Of a DNA stretch of 64,000 bases, positions 40,343-55,016 are shown piece after piece. The DNA comes from Dermatophagoides farinae. Lineage: Eukaryota; Arthropoda; Arachnida; Sarcoptiformes; Pyroglyphidae. The notes below the pieces were generated by a model. It saw only the letters and a list, made by a program, of their open reading frames with translations. It was not told the origin of the DNA and ran no database searches. Positions within the stretch are counted from its first letter, which is position 1, and the number at the start of each line of letters is the position of its first letter. The DNA is taken from positions 4,441,501 through 4,505,500 of the forward strand of contig NC_134681.1 in assembly GCF_024713945.1 (NCBI RefSeq). The letters run 5' to 3'. A program made the position numbers and the translations under genes.

Positions 40343-41039
40343 TGTTGAAAATTTTTATTTTTTTTTTGCCAAAAGAACGATTTTTTTTTTAAAAAATGAG
40401 TGGCCACAAAAAAAAATATTTGTTCATTGTTTGTTTGAATACAGACTTCCAACCAACCAGGAACCAAGCTTCAATAAAATTATCAATTAAAAATTATCAA
40501 TTATTGTGAATAACTAACATACACACACACATGCCTTACAGCATAATCTAATCTAATCATTGTCTCGATTTGTTTCTCATTTCATATTTCGATAATTTCT
40601 TCAATCTGCTTTCATGAATTTTTATCATAATTTTTTTCTGCTGATTTTTCATTAACAATATAGTATTTTCAATTGATTGATTGATCGATGAATCATATTC
40701 AAATGTAAAAGAAAAAAAAATTGAAAAATTATAACCGTATGTATTATTTGTACGGTCATCCATATATGAACATTTCATACATACAAACACACACACACAC
40801 ACATTTGCTATATATTATGCACACAAACACCACATGCAACATGTGTGTTTATAAGATGAACACACACACACACACACACAATGAATTCGTGATAATGGAA
40901 TTTTTTTTCTGTTTTGTTTTGTTTTGTTTATATATATATATGAATGATTTTTAGATTAATTTTCATTCAATTACATATCAACAGTTAGCTAGATCTGGCC
41001 AGAAACGAAATTGACGGCCATTTTTTTTCGATAATAAAG
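40343..41039 (+). promoter_or_regulatory. Upstream region of fibulin and probable 5' non-coding exon of AHCYL
   Basis: About 0.7 kb with CA tracts (40788-40802, 40861-40880) and no ORF of quality. Its right end closes with AAAG|GTAAGT at 41039/41040, a strong plus-strand splice donor. The nearest good downstream acceptor is TTTCAACAG at 45645-45653, in front of the AHCYL start codon. I infer a first non-coding AHCYL exon ending at 41039 and a 4.6-kb 5'-UTR intron. Transcript data would be needed to confirm it. Confidence 0.4.
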
Positions 41040-41330
41040 GTAAGTTTTTTTGTATGATTCTAAAGAGAGTCCATTTGTTATTGTTCAACATGTTCGTAAT
41101 TTTTTTTTCTCTCAATCACCACACATTGATTTATATCGATTTTTTTTCCAATAAGAATAGGTCAAGATTAACTATTTTTTTTTATTGATTGAATCATTCA
41201 TGTTTTTTTTCTAAAAATAAAAAAAAAATTCTGAATATTCTGACAAACGCATGCGTTAAATTTTAATTTTTTTTTACATTAATTCATTTTACAATATACA
41301 CAGAGCCAAAAGTAAGCAGGGTACCCTGCA

Positions 41331-41500
41331 GGGTAACCAAAAATGCAAATTTGCAGTTTACCCTGTAATGAAGGGGCCGTTCATATACAATGTAACTTAA
41401 ACTGCAAATTTGCAGTTTATATACACTCCAAATTTGCATTTTTGGTTACCCTGAAGTTTGCCCTGCAAACTTGCAGCTTATGTAACATTGTATATGAACG
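41331..41500. repeat. Interleaved perfect inverted repeats and palindrome at left end of the element
   Basis: Three symmetric elements are seen directly: a 22-bp perfect inverted repeat, 41331-41352 with 41430-41451; a 22-bp perfect palindrome at 41398-41419 centred on AAATTT; and a 19-bp inverted repeat with one mismatch, 41378-41396 with 41482-41500. The two long-range pairs interlock (A-B-A'-B'), so they cannot form hairpins at the same time. Confidence 0.85.
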
Positions 41501-43152
41501 CTTCACCATATATACCCTCCAAATTTGAAGTTTTGTTAACCCTGCAGTTTACCCTCCAAATTTGAATTCATTTTGCCCCCCATTCACTTCATTAATTTTA
41601 CCCCCATATTAGGATTAAAAAATTTTATTCAAAATTAATATTAAATTAATAAAGCAATGATGACAATAATTAAAAAACCAAATTATACGATCCAATTTTC
41701 GTCTTGTCCATATTGATCCATTTATAAATTAACCAATGACCATGAGCATATGTTCGCCAATCCAATCTTTATGATCCAAAACTAGTTGTCGATCTTAAAT
41801 AAAGAAATTCGTTAGTTATTTCAATCAAGAATCGCATACCATGCAAATAAAAATTATCGTAATGGTCATTCAATTTTCCTTTTCCAAAATGAATCTAGAA
41901 AACGAGTCAAGAAAATAGTTGTTAGTTTGGGTAATCAATTGAACAATTTACATACCATGATCTCTGATTTCTCCAACTTGCTTTGTTCCAGACTCAATTT
42001 CCAAAATGTTCACCTAAATGGAAATAAATATTAGTTTTTTCGTTCAATCAATTCATTCATTTGCTTACCATTACCACTTTCAACTATGTGTTTCATTTCG
42101 TGAATCTTCGAAAATTAATCATGTTTGTCAATTGCTTCATTGGTTTCAAAACTTCAACTAGCATCAAATCCAATAGGAAAAAGCTCAGATCATGTTCCTA
42201 AACCTAGCCTAGCCTATCCTATTCCTAACTTAAAGTTGAACATTACCGAGCTTTTCTTGAATCTGATGCCACTGAAGACTGAAACCGCCAAATCAATAAC
42301 TAACTTGATGAAAAATCGAATTTCAGAAACAAACCTAAAAAACAAAACGTTATCAAGTAAAATAACCAAACTTACCAAATAGCTGTGGATTTTTCTCTTG
42401 TCAATGAGAAATCCGTAAAACTAGAAATGGAGAGTTAGTGGAATATCATAAAATGAAACATACCCGAAATATTGGTTAACATTTGTGATGGAACAAAGTC
42501 AGTACCAAATAATCATCATAACCCGATAAAATTTCATGATCATTTGACCAAAAATTGTCCAAAATCAGCAATCAAAAATGAACAAGAAGAGTGACGAAGC
42601 TTGAGAAAAAAAACGAGCATTTTTGCACAAAGACCAAATGTAAAATATTTTTTCCAACCGTCAAGCAAAATGCTTGCAAGCATGTTTGTTCATTTTGATA
42701 ACCATCAAAATGCACTGTTAAAGTTAAACAACCATTTTACAAGGCGGAGCATAGCTTACATTTTGAAAGGTGAAAGGGTAAAATGTCTCGAGGCCATAAT
42801 GACCATTCGATTAGCTTGCAACTGAGCCAACAATATTAACTTGGTTGTGACAAACATGATAGTTTGGAAAATTTGTTGGCGCGAACTTAGACAATTTTTT
42901 CTTTTTTAATTAGTATGGATAAACTTCGTAAACAGAAAATATCCCCTTCAGAAGCCCGGATACCCGACCAGACCGGGAATTATATAAAACGACTGTTACA
43001 AATTATTGAATTATTTAATCATTTATCTATCTATATTATTGATAATATACAATGAAAAACCAATAAAAAATAATTATTTAATCTGAAAAATTGCAATCTT
43101 GAAATTATTTCCATAAACGATTCATTTTTTCATATTATTTGTTAAAACACAA

Positions 43153-44035
43153 TTAGTTGGACATGATTTGCTTAATGCATTATGATTCGTTGCTACCCAT
43201 TAGTTTTGATGGATTCTTCCATTTACAATTTATGCAAGAGAATGACGATTGAAGACATTTAGCACTAAAATGATTTGGGCCAACTCATTTGACACACACT
43301 TGTTCATTTTTAAAATCATTTTTTTCCAAAACAAAGGCATCAATAGCATTGGGTAACTGAGACATAATTTGCAATAGTATAGACATTGTAATCAATAAAG
43401 ATTTTTTCATTGCTTATTCACAATTACCACAATTCGGTGTAGCCAGGGCAATTGCATGTTTCAATCATTTTTAACAAATATAATTTTGAACAATTCCTTT
43501 GGATCATCAATTACTTGACGAATTTCATCATTTTGGTTTAAAATCATATCAGGCAGATCTTTTTTGGTAAACATAGGGTGAATGTTTTTCACGAATTTGA
43601 CTTTATGATACAAAGATGTTCAGTTGGAACATTGTATTTTTTAGTTTCAAATAAAGCTGTGGCAAAAGATTTTTTTTCCATCAATTGATTCTTAGTGTTG
43701 AATTGATCCATTGATTCGTTGAATTGATTTGTCAATTCATTTTTGATTTTGTTTTGAAAACTCTTCATGTTGGAAAAATTGTTCTCTAATAGATTAAATT
43801 TTTTTAAAATGATTTTTGTACTCGGTCATCTCATTTGTAATTTACTGCCACGCAGCTAGTTTCCAAAGATAGATTACTTGATGTTACTTGAGAGCAATCT
43901 TTGTTTAATTATCATATAAAATTATCAGCATTCAACGTTTCAATAGTTTTTTGCATTCTTGTAAATCATTTTCATAACCAATTGAACAGTTCCTCACCAT
44001 CGATGCAATAAATATCAGAATTTTTATGAAAATGG
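43153..44035 (-). pseudogene. Relic of a retrotransposon gag/ORF1-like gene with CCHC zinc knuckle
   Basis: On the minus strand, 43310-43240 reads as a zinc knuckle with spacing C-x2-C-x4-H-x4-C, in which the second Cys codon has become TGA. It is followed by a second, damaged Cys-x2-Cys motif (CINC near 43234-43223). Two knuckles in tandem after a charged coiled-coil are typical of gag/ORF1 proteins of retroelements. Upstream on the same strand (about 44035-43500) are fragments with a charged helical stretch and 'KKSFATALFE', similar in style to the region before the knuckles of such proteins, broken by many stops. It cannot be functional. The element family is not determined. Confidence 0.5.
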
Positions 44036-44457
44036 TTATATGTGTATTACCATGATCATTTGCAAACGATTGTTCAACCAGATAGATCTTTTATTTTTTC
44101 TTTTTTGAAGATTAATTGTGATGTAGGTGAATTCTTTTACGAGATAAATCATAACTTTAAAATTACGAATAAAAACTCAAAAAAAAAACAAAAAATATCC
44201 GATAATATTTGGCAACTAAAACAACAACAATCATAAAATTGTAAAATTACATTGAAAATGAATGAATCAAAGATTATTCCCATAATGGGTTGTTTGTTAT
44301 TCATTTGTGAAGTGATATTTTGATATTTCATGATTTAAAAATTTATTTTTTAGAATTTATCAATTAAATTATAAATCTGATTAAAAATGAAATTCAAAAT
44401 TGGAGGTTAAGCTCCAATTAGAAAGTGTATTTACCATTCTTTGATGGAGGTTAATAT

Positions 44458-44573
44458 GCAACTTTGCAGTTTAGCCTGCAAAATAACCCGCAACTTTGCA
44501 GTTTAGCCTGCAAAATAACCCGCAAATTTGCAGTTTAGCCTGCAAAATAACCTGCAAGTATGCAGTTTACATT
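44458..44573. repeat. 32-bp tandem repeat at right end of the element
   Basis: About 3.6 copies of a 32-bp unit, with starts at 44458, 44490, 44522 and 44554, each holding GCA(A)..TTGCAGTTTA and CCTGCAAAATAACC. The core word is shared with the left end of the element. Confidence 0.85.
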
Positions 44574-44698
44574 GCAACGAAGCAGCGTAACCTCATAATA
44601 AGAAGCGTAGCCTGTGAGCATGGATAGTAACCTGCAAATTTGGAGGGTTTTTAGCACTCAATCTTGCAGTTTACCCTGCTCACTTTCCTCTCTGTGTA

Positions 44699-44736
44699 TA
44701 TATATTTGTCTGTTTGTGTTTCACTACAAACCCCCC

Positions 44737-44769
<33 letters not shown>

Positions 44770-45731
44770 CAGAAAGATCCAATACTCGTATATATAATTT
44801 AACAACTTTTTTTTCCATTATTATTATCTAAACAACAACGATGAATATTGATTGAAAACAGATATGAAATGAATATATAATGATTATGTTGATAGATGAT
44901 GTGAAAGATGCATCTAGGTAATGAGTTTGGTGGTGCTGGTGGTGATGGTGATGGTGTTGGTGTTGGTTGGGGGCAAAAAAGCAAGAAAGTTGATTGATAA
45001 ATAATTTTTTTTGAGCCAAAAAAAAAAAAAAAAATATAGGCCAGTGTTGAATTTCTAGCCACCATATATTTATACACATAAACAGTTTTTACCACTACAA
45101 ACACCATCATCATCATAATATATGGACCAAACATAGTACTCAATATTGTTGTTTCTATTTTGAGCTTAAATTCTGATTCTGTACATATATATTCATTCTA
45201 TATATATGGAATATACAATCTGGTGTCCAATCATCATGATCCAGTTTTAGTTTGGTTCCAATTTTTTTTTTATTTATTGCTGGTATCTTTCTCTCGATGC
45301 GTATTGTGTGTGTGTGTGTGTGTATTTATTGTATCTATCGTATACGACAACAACGACGACCCGGCAAAGTCATTTCTTTTTCTGGTTTTTTTTTTTTTGG
45401 ATTTTCAAAAATTTTTTTTCTGTCTGATGTGTATCTTTGGATAATGATGATTATGATTTTTTTTCTGTTCCATTAAACATCTATGTTCTAAATTCAAAAT
45501 GGCGTAAACAAATGTGATCTAAATCATCTGTTTTCATAAATGTTTAAATTGTCAAAGTTTCAAATTTTATCGTCATTGGTCATTCCTTGATTCATTGAGA
45601 ATTTTTGTTTTTTTTTTGAATTTTATCAATTGTTTACCTTTCCATTTCAACAGAATTCAATTCATTTGAATTTTTGATTTGATTATCTGAATTGTTTTTT
45701 TTTGTGTTACTTCACAATCCTAAAAATCATT
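44699..45731. other. Non-coding flank with poly-A tract and AHCYL 5'-UTR acceptor
   Basis: About 1 kb between the element and the AHCYL start codon. It contains a long poly-A run (about 44737-44765) preceded by a C run, a GGT/GAT-rich tract (44927-44970) and a TG tract (45306-45323). The acceptor TTTCAACAG ends at 45653, so 45654-45731 is probably 5' UTR exon. Confidence 0.45.
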
Positions 45732-49704
<3,973 letters not shown>

Positions 49705-50260
49705 AATTATGGATTTTTTTCTGGCAAAAAACGCTTTTAATGATTGCGGACACATTGTGAAGCTGCCTGATTTTTTTTTCTTTCGTCAATTTCCTTGCAC
49801 CAGTTGAATCAACAACAATGGCCATGATGTCATTTTTGATTGTTACCGTTATTGTATGCACACAAACAAACACTCACTATAAGCCTTTTATTTTGATTTG
49901 ATAAATCTAAAATCTAAATCCTTCAATATTAGTTATTATCTTCAATTGATCAATGATCGAAAAAAATGATCATTTCAACATTCGACAACCAACTCACCAA
50001 TAGGGATAGCCAAGGGGTTTTCCATTGACCAATAATCCCACAACGACTATATATTTTTTTTTTGTTATTTATTTCCCAAGTTTACTATATGAAAATGATC
50101 GAATTTAAAAAGTGTACCTCATTTTAAAAAAATTTAAATAAAAAATCTTGGTTTTTCCCCTCATGCTCACAAGCATTTTATTTATTGTTATCACAAAAAT
50201 TTCAAATGTGTTAACAAATCAATAGAAAAAAATTGATGAAAATTTCATTGTTTGTACTTT
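49705..50260. other. Convergent 3' region between AHCYL and AVL9
   Basis: 556 bp between two convergent genes. It has candidate polyadenylation signals on both strands (AATAAA at 50137-50142 on plus; TTTATT at 50176-50185 on minus). No other feature is recognised. Confidence 0.5.
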
Positions 50261-52867
50261 TTAAACACTGGTTTCTTGTTCTTCAACATCTGGATCCGAT
50301 TCATCTAGATTAAAACCTTTTGATGAATGTTCCCATTTTTGGTTTGATTGCTGTCGTTGTTTGGTCGATGAATTTGTTTTCGCTGCCAATCGATGTCGAT
50401 ATCGTCGTTTTCGTTCATCATCATCCAATGATGATGAAGTTGTCATATTTGGTTCTCTTTTATTATTATAATTATCACTTTGGTCATCAGGATTTTCAAT
50501 CAATTGATTAGCAAATTGAACCGTTTTATTGATAAATGATTTAGCTTGTTGTCCAGCATTCATATGATATGATCCTAATGATGACATCCATGAACTAAAT
50601 GTAGATTTGGCCGTACTAAGCACCACCTTCGATGCATTATTGATATGTTCTTGCCGATTGCTAAGAAAGCTATTGAATAGCATAAAAATTAATTTAAAGA
50701 AAATGAAAAATAAAAATTACTTTGTAATCTTGAATCGTATATCATTCAAACGATTTGCCGTGAATGGGTGTTGTGGTTCGATTTCGTTCAGAAAAATTTC
50801 CTCAATCGATTTTCCGCTATCATTTTGACTGTTAAGCCAATGTTTATAGCTATAAGTTTGTTTCCATTCCGAAATGAATCCTGCATTGAATGCTCTGTAT
50901 TCTTTATTCGATTCTATACAAACAATTTAATAAAACAATTATGAGAGAATAACATCATCATAAAGAATTTACCTTCCATGAAAGAACATCGTAACATATG
51001 TATAAGATAATTTTTAAAATGGTATCTACACCAAGCATCACTGCCCTTATAAAAATGTTGATTTTGTTCCAAATTTTCAACATATTCCTCATAATCTTCT
51101 GATTCTGGTTGATATCTTTTGCCTTCTTTGAAATGTTGTTTTTCATCATCATCATCTTGATCATCCATTATTGATTCATCAGGTGTCATTGCACGCATCA
51201 AAAAAGTTATAAAACGAAGATCTTCAACAGTTGGTGTTAATATTCGTTTTAAATGACTATCATCAATTAAAATTTCATTGTCCTGTGGAAAATGAAAATA
51301 ATTTTAGAAAATTCTTTAAAAAAAAGTTTAAAATAATAGATATTCACCGCGACAAAAACATCGATATCATTTTCCCAACGTTGAAATATTGAATTTGAAG
51401 ATCCGGCCAAACATGAACGAACATTCGGATTATTTAGACATTCAAAACATGAAATGGAACAATATGGCAAGCAATATGAATGACATTTAAATAGCTGTAA
51501 TGGTAAACCATAATATTCAGCTGGTTTAATGAGAATTTCTTGATAATGTCTACTTGAATGTGTTTCGGAATATTGACTTCGAGAATCATCGTCATCATCA
51601 TCGAAAAAATCCATATCCAAATCAACAACCATGTCCATAGAAGTAAAATCCATTTGGCTACCCCTTGGAGTATCCTGATCATACAACGATATAGTCGATA
51701 TAACCGAGGATGACAGTGGTGGAGAATCAGTCAATTTCGTTAAATTCTGTTTATCATTATCACATTCGGCAATCTTTTGATTATCATCAGGATTAGATTT
51801 TGGCTCGGATTTTTTTGTTGCAATTAGATTAAAATCGTTTAAAGAATTTTGTGAAAATTTTGTTAAGCTCTTGATTCGTTGATTTGTTTTAATTTCAATT
51901 GGTAAATGTGATTGTGTCATTCCGTATTGTAAAAGATCGGGAAATAATGAACATAAAGTTAGAATCGATCCAGATAGATCACGAATAGGTGACATGATGA
52001 ATAGAGTTTTCTTTTCTAACAATAAAAGTTTAAATAAAACAATAACTTGTTGGCCAAATTTTTGGAATAAATTTCGTAACGATAAACCATGATAGATTTC
52101 ATTTGTTTTAATCAATGTTGGTTTTAGCTGCAAAGCCATTGAATTATAGAATTCATGAAGAATTTCAGTTTTACTGAAATCTAATTCTTGAAAATAATTT
52201 CTTGTTATGATACGAAGTTTTCGTTCGACCAATCCATAAAGCGGGGCAGTGAGAATAGCGACTACACTTTTTTGTACTGAACTTCGTGTCATATCGGGTG
52301 TTCGAACTCGTAAAATCTATATTTTAAATAGAAAAAAAAGATTAAAACAATGATTCATAACATATACACTCGAATTATACTTTGGTCATAATTTGTTGAT
52401 AACAAGCAACACCAAACACTGTTCGTGTTGGATCAATGAGATCGGGTAAATGAAAATAAACCGTATCTCGTTCGAAATTATGTGCTCCATCCGGTATGGC
52501 TAGTGAAGGCAATGATTTCCAACATTCAGGCAATTGTATTGAATCTTGATTGTTGATAATTTTCATACGTAATTCTTTTAATTCATCATTATTATCTTCT
52601 TTATCACAGTTTGATTTATTATTAGAAATAGTGCAGTTGTGGTTCGGTAATGAAGGATAACAGTAATCAATCTGAAAAAAAATTGAATTAGGCTTGAATA
52701 AAGTTTTAAATTAATATTTATAATAAACATACCAGACATCCTTTTTTATGATGAAAACCGACGACCATAACGTATAAAATTATACAATCATGATGATGAT
52801 TCAAGTGATTACCATCATCATCATCATCATCATCATTAATTGATGATTCAGGAATCTTTGATTGATT
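50261..52867 (-). CDS. AVL9: AVL9 homologue, late secretory pathway DENN-like protein
   Basis: Six exons (52867-52733, 52671-52381, 52316-51348, 51282-50973, 50913-50721, 50669-50261) join in phase to 768 residues, against about 650 in human. AVL9 proteins have a DENN-type fold and work in exocytic transport from the Golgi and in cell migration. Seen: VMVVGFHHKKGC near the N-terminus (identical core to animal AVL9), 'LPSLAIPDGAHNFERDTVYFHLPD', 'VFGVACYQQI', 'SVQKSVVAILTAPLYGLVERKL', 'LFKLLLLEKKTLFIMSP', 'YYGLPLQLFKC', 'RSCLAGSSNSIF', and a tail with 'KVVLSTAKSTFSSWMSS', as in animal AVL9. A region of about 110 residues between the DENN lobes (near 51600-51850) is low-complexity with a long Asp run. 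The extreme N-terminus has an Asp/His run. The start at 52867 is the first Met in frame. Confidence 0.93.
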
Positions 52868-53370
52868 CATTATTATCAGTGTATGTAATTGGATTCAAAA
52901 TAACTTCGTATTGTTTTTGTACATTGATATTCTTTTCGATGTGATACAAATATGTGTAGGTAGATTATGATGTTAATATTTTAGATTTCATCGGGTAAAA
53001 TCTAATATTCTAATCTGAACAAATCAAATATATATGTGTTGTATGATTGATTTTGATTAACAAACAAACAAACAAACAAAAAAAACAGCCAACAACGCCA
53101 ATGTTTATATAAATGTAAATAAAATGCAAACGCGCAATACACTCGGATTTCCATCCCATCCATCGATGTTAAAATAGTAGTTCTGGATCAGATTCTAATA
53201 TTCAATGAAAATCAAAAATTTTTTCTATTGGTTTAAATTCAATATTTATTTATTCTAAATCATGAACATTTTTTAAAAAAAAATATTTTGTTTGGACCAT
53301 AAATTACTGGATGAAAGAAAATTTAATCTCTCCATAAAGAAAAAATGTATCCAATGGATGGATGGGAAAA
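52868..53370. other. Intergenic region between ATP synthase epsilon and AVL9
   Basis: 503 bp between two minus-strand genes. It holds the AVL9 promoter and the 3' UTR of the epsilon gene. A CAAA-rich run is at 53060-53080. No further structure is recognised. Confidence 0.4.
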
Positions 53371-53940
53371 TTATTTAGCCACAGCTTGTGTAGCTAATTT
53401 TTTATCCGAACGTTTTATGGTCATCGTTTCGACCATTGGATCACGTCGAAATTCTTTTTTCAATGATTCACGTACTTGTCGTGCTGCAATTGCACTATAA
53501 CGAAGATATCTGAAAAATTATGCAATAGAAACAAAAAAAAAAGAAAATTTAATAAAACATTGTATTCACAACAACAACAAAATGAGAACAAAAATATTTC
53601 GCAAAATCAAAATGAATATCTATAATTAATGTAAAGGTCATGCATCCATTAAAATTATGGACAATCAAATATATATATATAGATTTTTTTTATTATTATT
53701 CAACAAGTGTGCTTGTTTGTTTCAGAAACGATTATAAATGGATGTATGTCATTATAAACTTACCGCAGGGTCAGCCATCACTTGTGCATTGCACCTGATA
53801 CCTTTGAAAAAGTTGCGTACACCGAACAGCATACTTATTATTATTATTCAACAAGTGTGCTTGTTTGTTTCAGAAACGATTATAAATGGATGTATGTCAT
53901 TATAAACTTACGTAATTCCTGCTGATCGCCAATAAGACAT
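53371..53940 (-). CDS. ATP5F1E: ATP synthase F1 subunit epsilon, mitochondrial
   Basis: Two exons (53940-53912 and 53509-53371) join in phase to 55 residues, the usual size of this tiny subunit (about 50-60). Subunit epsilon sits in the central stalk of mitochondrial F1 and steadies gamma and delta during rotation. Seen: start MSYWRSAGITYLRYSAIAARQVRESLKKEF, matching the family pattern (M-x-x-Y-W-R-x-A-G-[LI]-x-Y-[IL]-R-Y-S). The tail (RRDPMVETMTIKRSDKKLATQAVAK) is variable, as in other species. The 402-bp intron contains a recent-looking 148-bp tandem duplication that includes the 5' splice site (53690-53763 repeated at 53838-53911). Confidence 0.93.
53690..53911. repeat. Direct duplication inside the ATP synthase epsilon intron
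   Basis: Two identical 74-bp copies (53690-53763 and 53838-53911), 148 bp apart. Each ends, on the minus strand, at a GTAAG splice donor. The 74 bp between them (53764-53837) is clearly richer in G and C than the surroundings. The right copy borders exon 1 and the left copy borders the unusual spacer. Confidence 0.85.
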
Positions 53941-55016
53941 TTTTGTTTTTTTATTTGATTTGTAATCTTTTGGAAAATTTGGAAATGGATAGCTAATAAA
54001 CAAATGTGTTTTTGTTTTTTTTCTCTATTTTTAGGAATGTAGACAATTAAAAAAAAAAATGTTTTGTGAACTCAATTTGTGTGTAACACACGGAGAGATA
54101 GAGCGAACAATGTTTTCTTTTTTTAGGAGTGGAACTCAATGTGACTTTGTTATATATATATATATAAAAAAATGATGAAAAGTTGAGTGAACGTTTATTA
54201 TGAATTTCGCTTTTCAACCTTGGTTCACATGCACACACACACACACACACACGCTCACACATTGATTGGTAAATTGTATGCAAAAAAAAAAACAGACAAA
54301 TACATGCCACACACACATGTGTGTTTGTGTATATGTATGTTATTTGTACCGCGGTCAATTGATTTGTTATTTGAAAAATGATGATGATTATCATTATCAA
54401 TAATAATGTTTGCTTTTGGTCATTTTCATTTTTATCGCCATCATCATCATCATGTATATAAGATGAAAAGAAAATGCAACCTTCATAAAATATAATAATA
54501 ATAATAATAACGTTACAATCGATCTTTTTTTGGAAAAAAAAAACTTTTTTTTTTGTTTTTTGTTTTTTTTTGTTTGTATTTGTATTTGTTACTGCAGTAA
54601 ATCTAGTCTTGTTTTTCTTCGAAACAAAAACAAACAAATAAAAAAAAATCTTGTAAGTTATTCTTTCAACTTGTTCATTTGGGTTTTACATAGAAAACAA
54701 AAATAAAATTATTCTTCGGAATTTTAATAATTTTTCTAGAATTTATCTGCCATTTCGATTTCATTTTTTTTGTTCTCATTAATTCTAACGTTTTCTCTTT
54801 TTTTCAAATTTTTTTTTGTTTTCTTTTTCTCTTTGTCCATTGGATCGATCATCATATAAAAGTGATGCCATTTTCATTTTTAATCATTTTTTTTATCGTT
54901 TGAATGTCAATGCTTCATATGAGATCAATTCAATTATCATTCATCAACAATCCTATTGGATGATTTAGGAGAAAATTGAATTTCGATTTTTTTTTAATCT
55001 CAATGTTACCATAAAA
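53941..55016. promoter_or_regulatory. Divergent upstream region, ATP synthase epsilon and PDSS2
   Basis: 1.08 kb between divergent genes, expected to hold both promoters. It contains a CA tract at 54232-54252 and GAT/CAT runs (54379-54388, 54440-54452). No credible ORF is seen. Confidence 0.45.

Larger units (their letters stand above)
41297..44698. mobile_element. Decayed transposable element with terminal inverted repeats
   Basis: The two ends are inverted copies: reading inward, each begins TACACAGAG, continues with a less conserved A/G stretch, and reaches GTRAGCAGGGTA. About 24 of 29 positions match over 41297-41323 and the complement of 44672-44698. Both ends abut TA/TATA, compatible with a TA or TATA target duplication. 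Each end also carries subterminal copies of GCAAATTTGCAGTTTA and similar words, as expected for transposase-binding sites. No intact transposase frame is seen inside. The interior has a decayed gag-like segment and a series of possible short introns on the minus strand. The superfamily cannot be assigned from these ends. Confidence 0.65.

Noticed and set aside
41343-42825. Plus-strand open frames of 60-85 codons inside the transposable element
   Set aside because: No recognised domain, interrupted by stops, and overlapping better minus-strand splice and coding signals. Treated as chance frames.
53764-53837. MicroRNA hairpin in the insert (CATTGCAC resembles the miR-25/92 seed)
   Set aside because: The surrounding bases pair only weakly, with no long stem, so the seed match is most likely chance.
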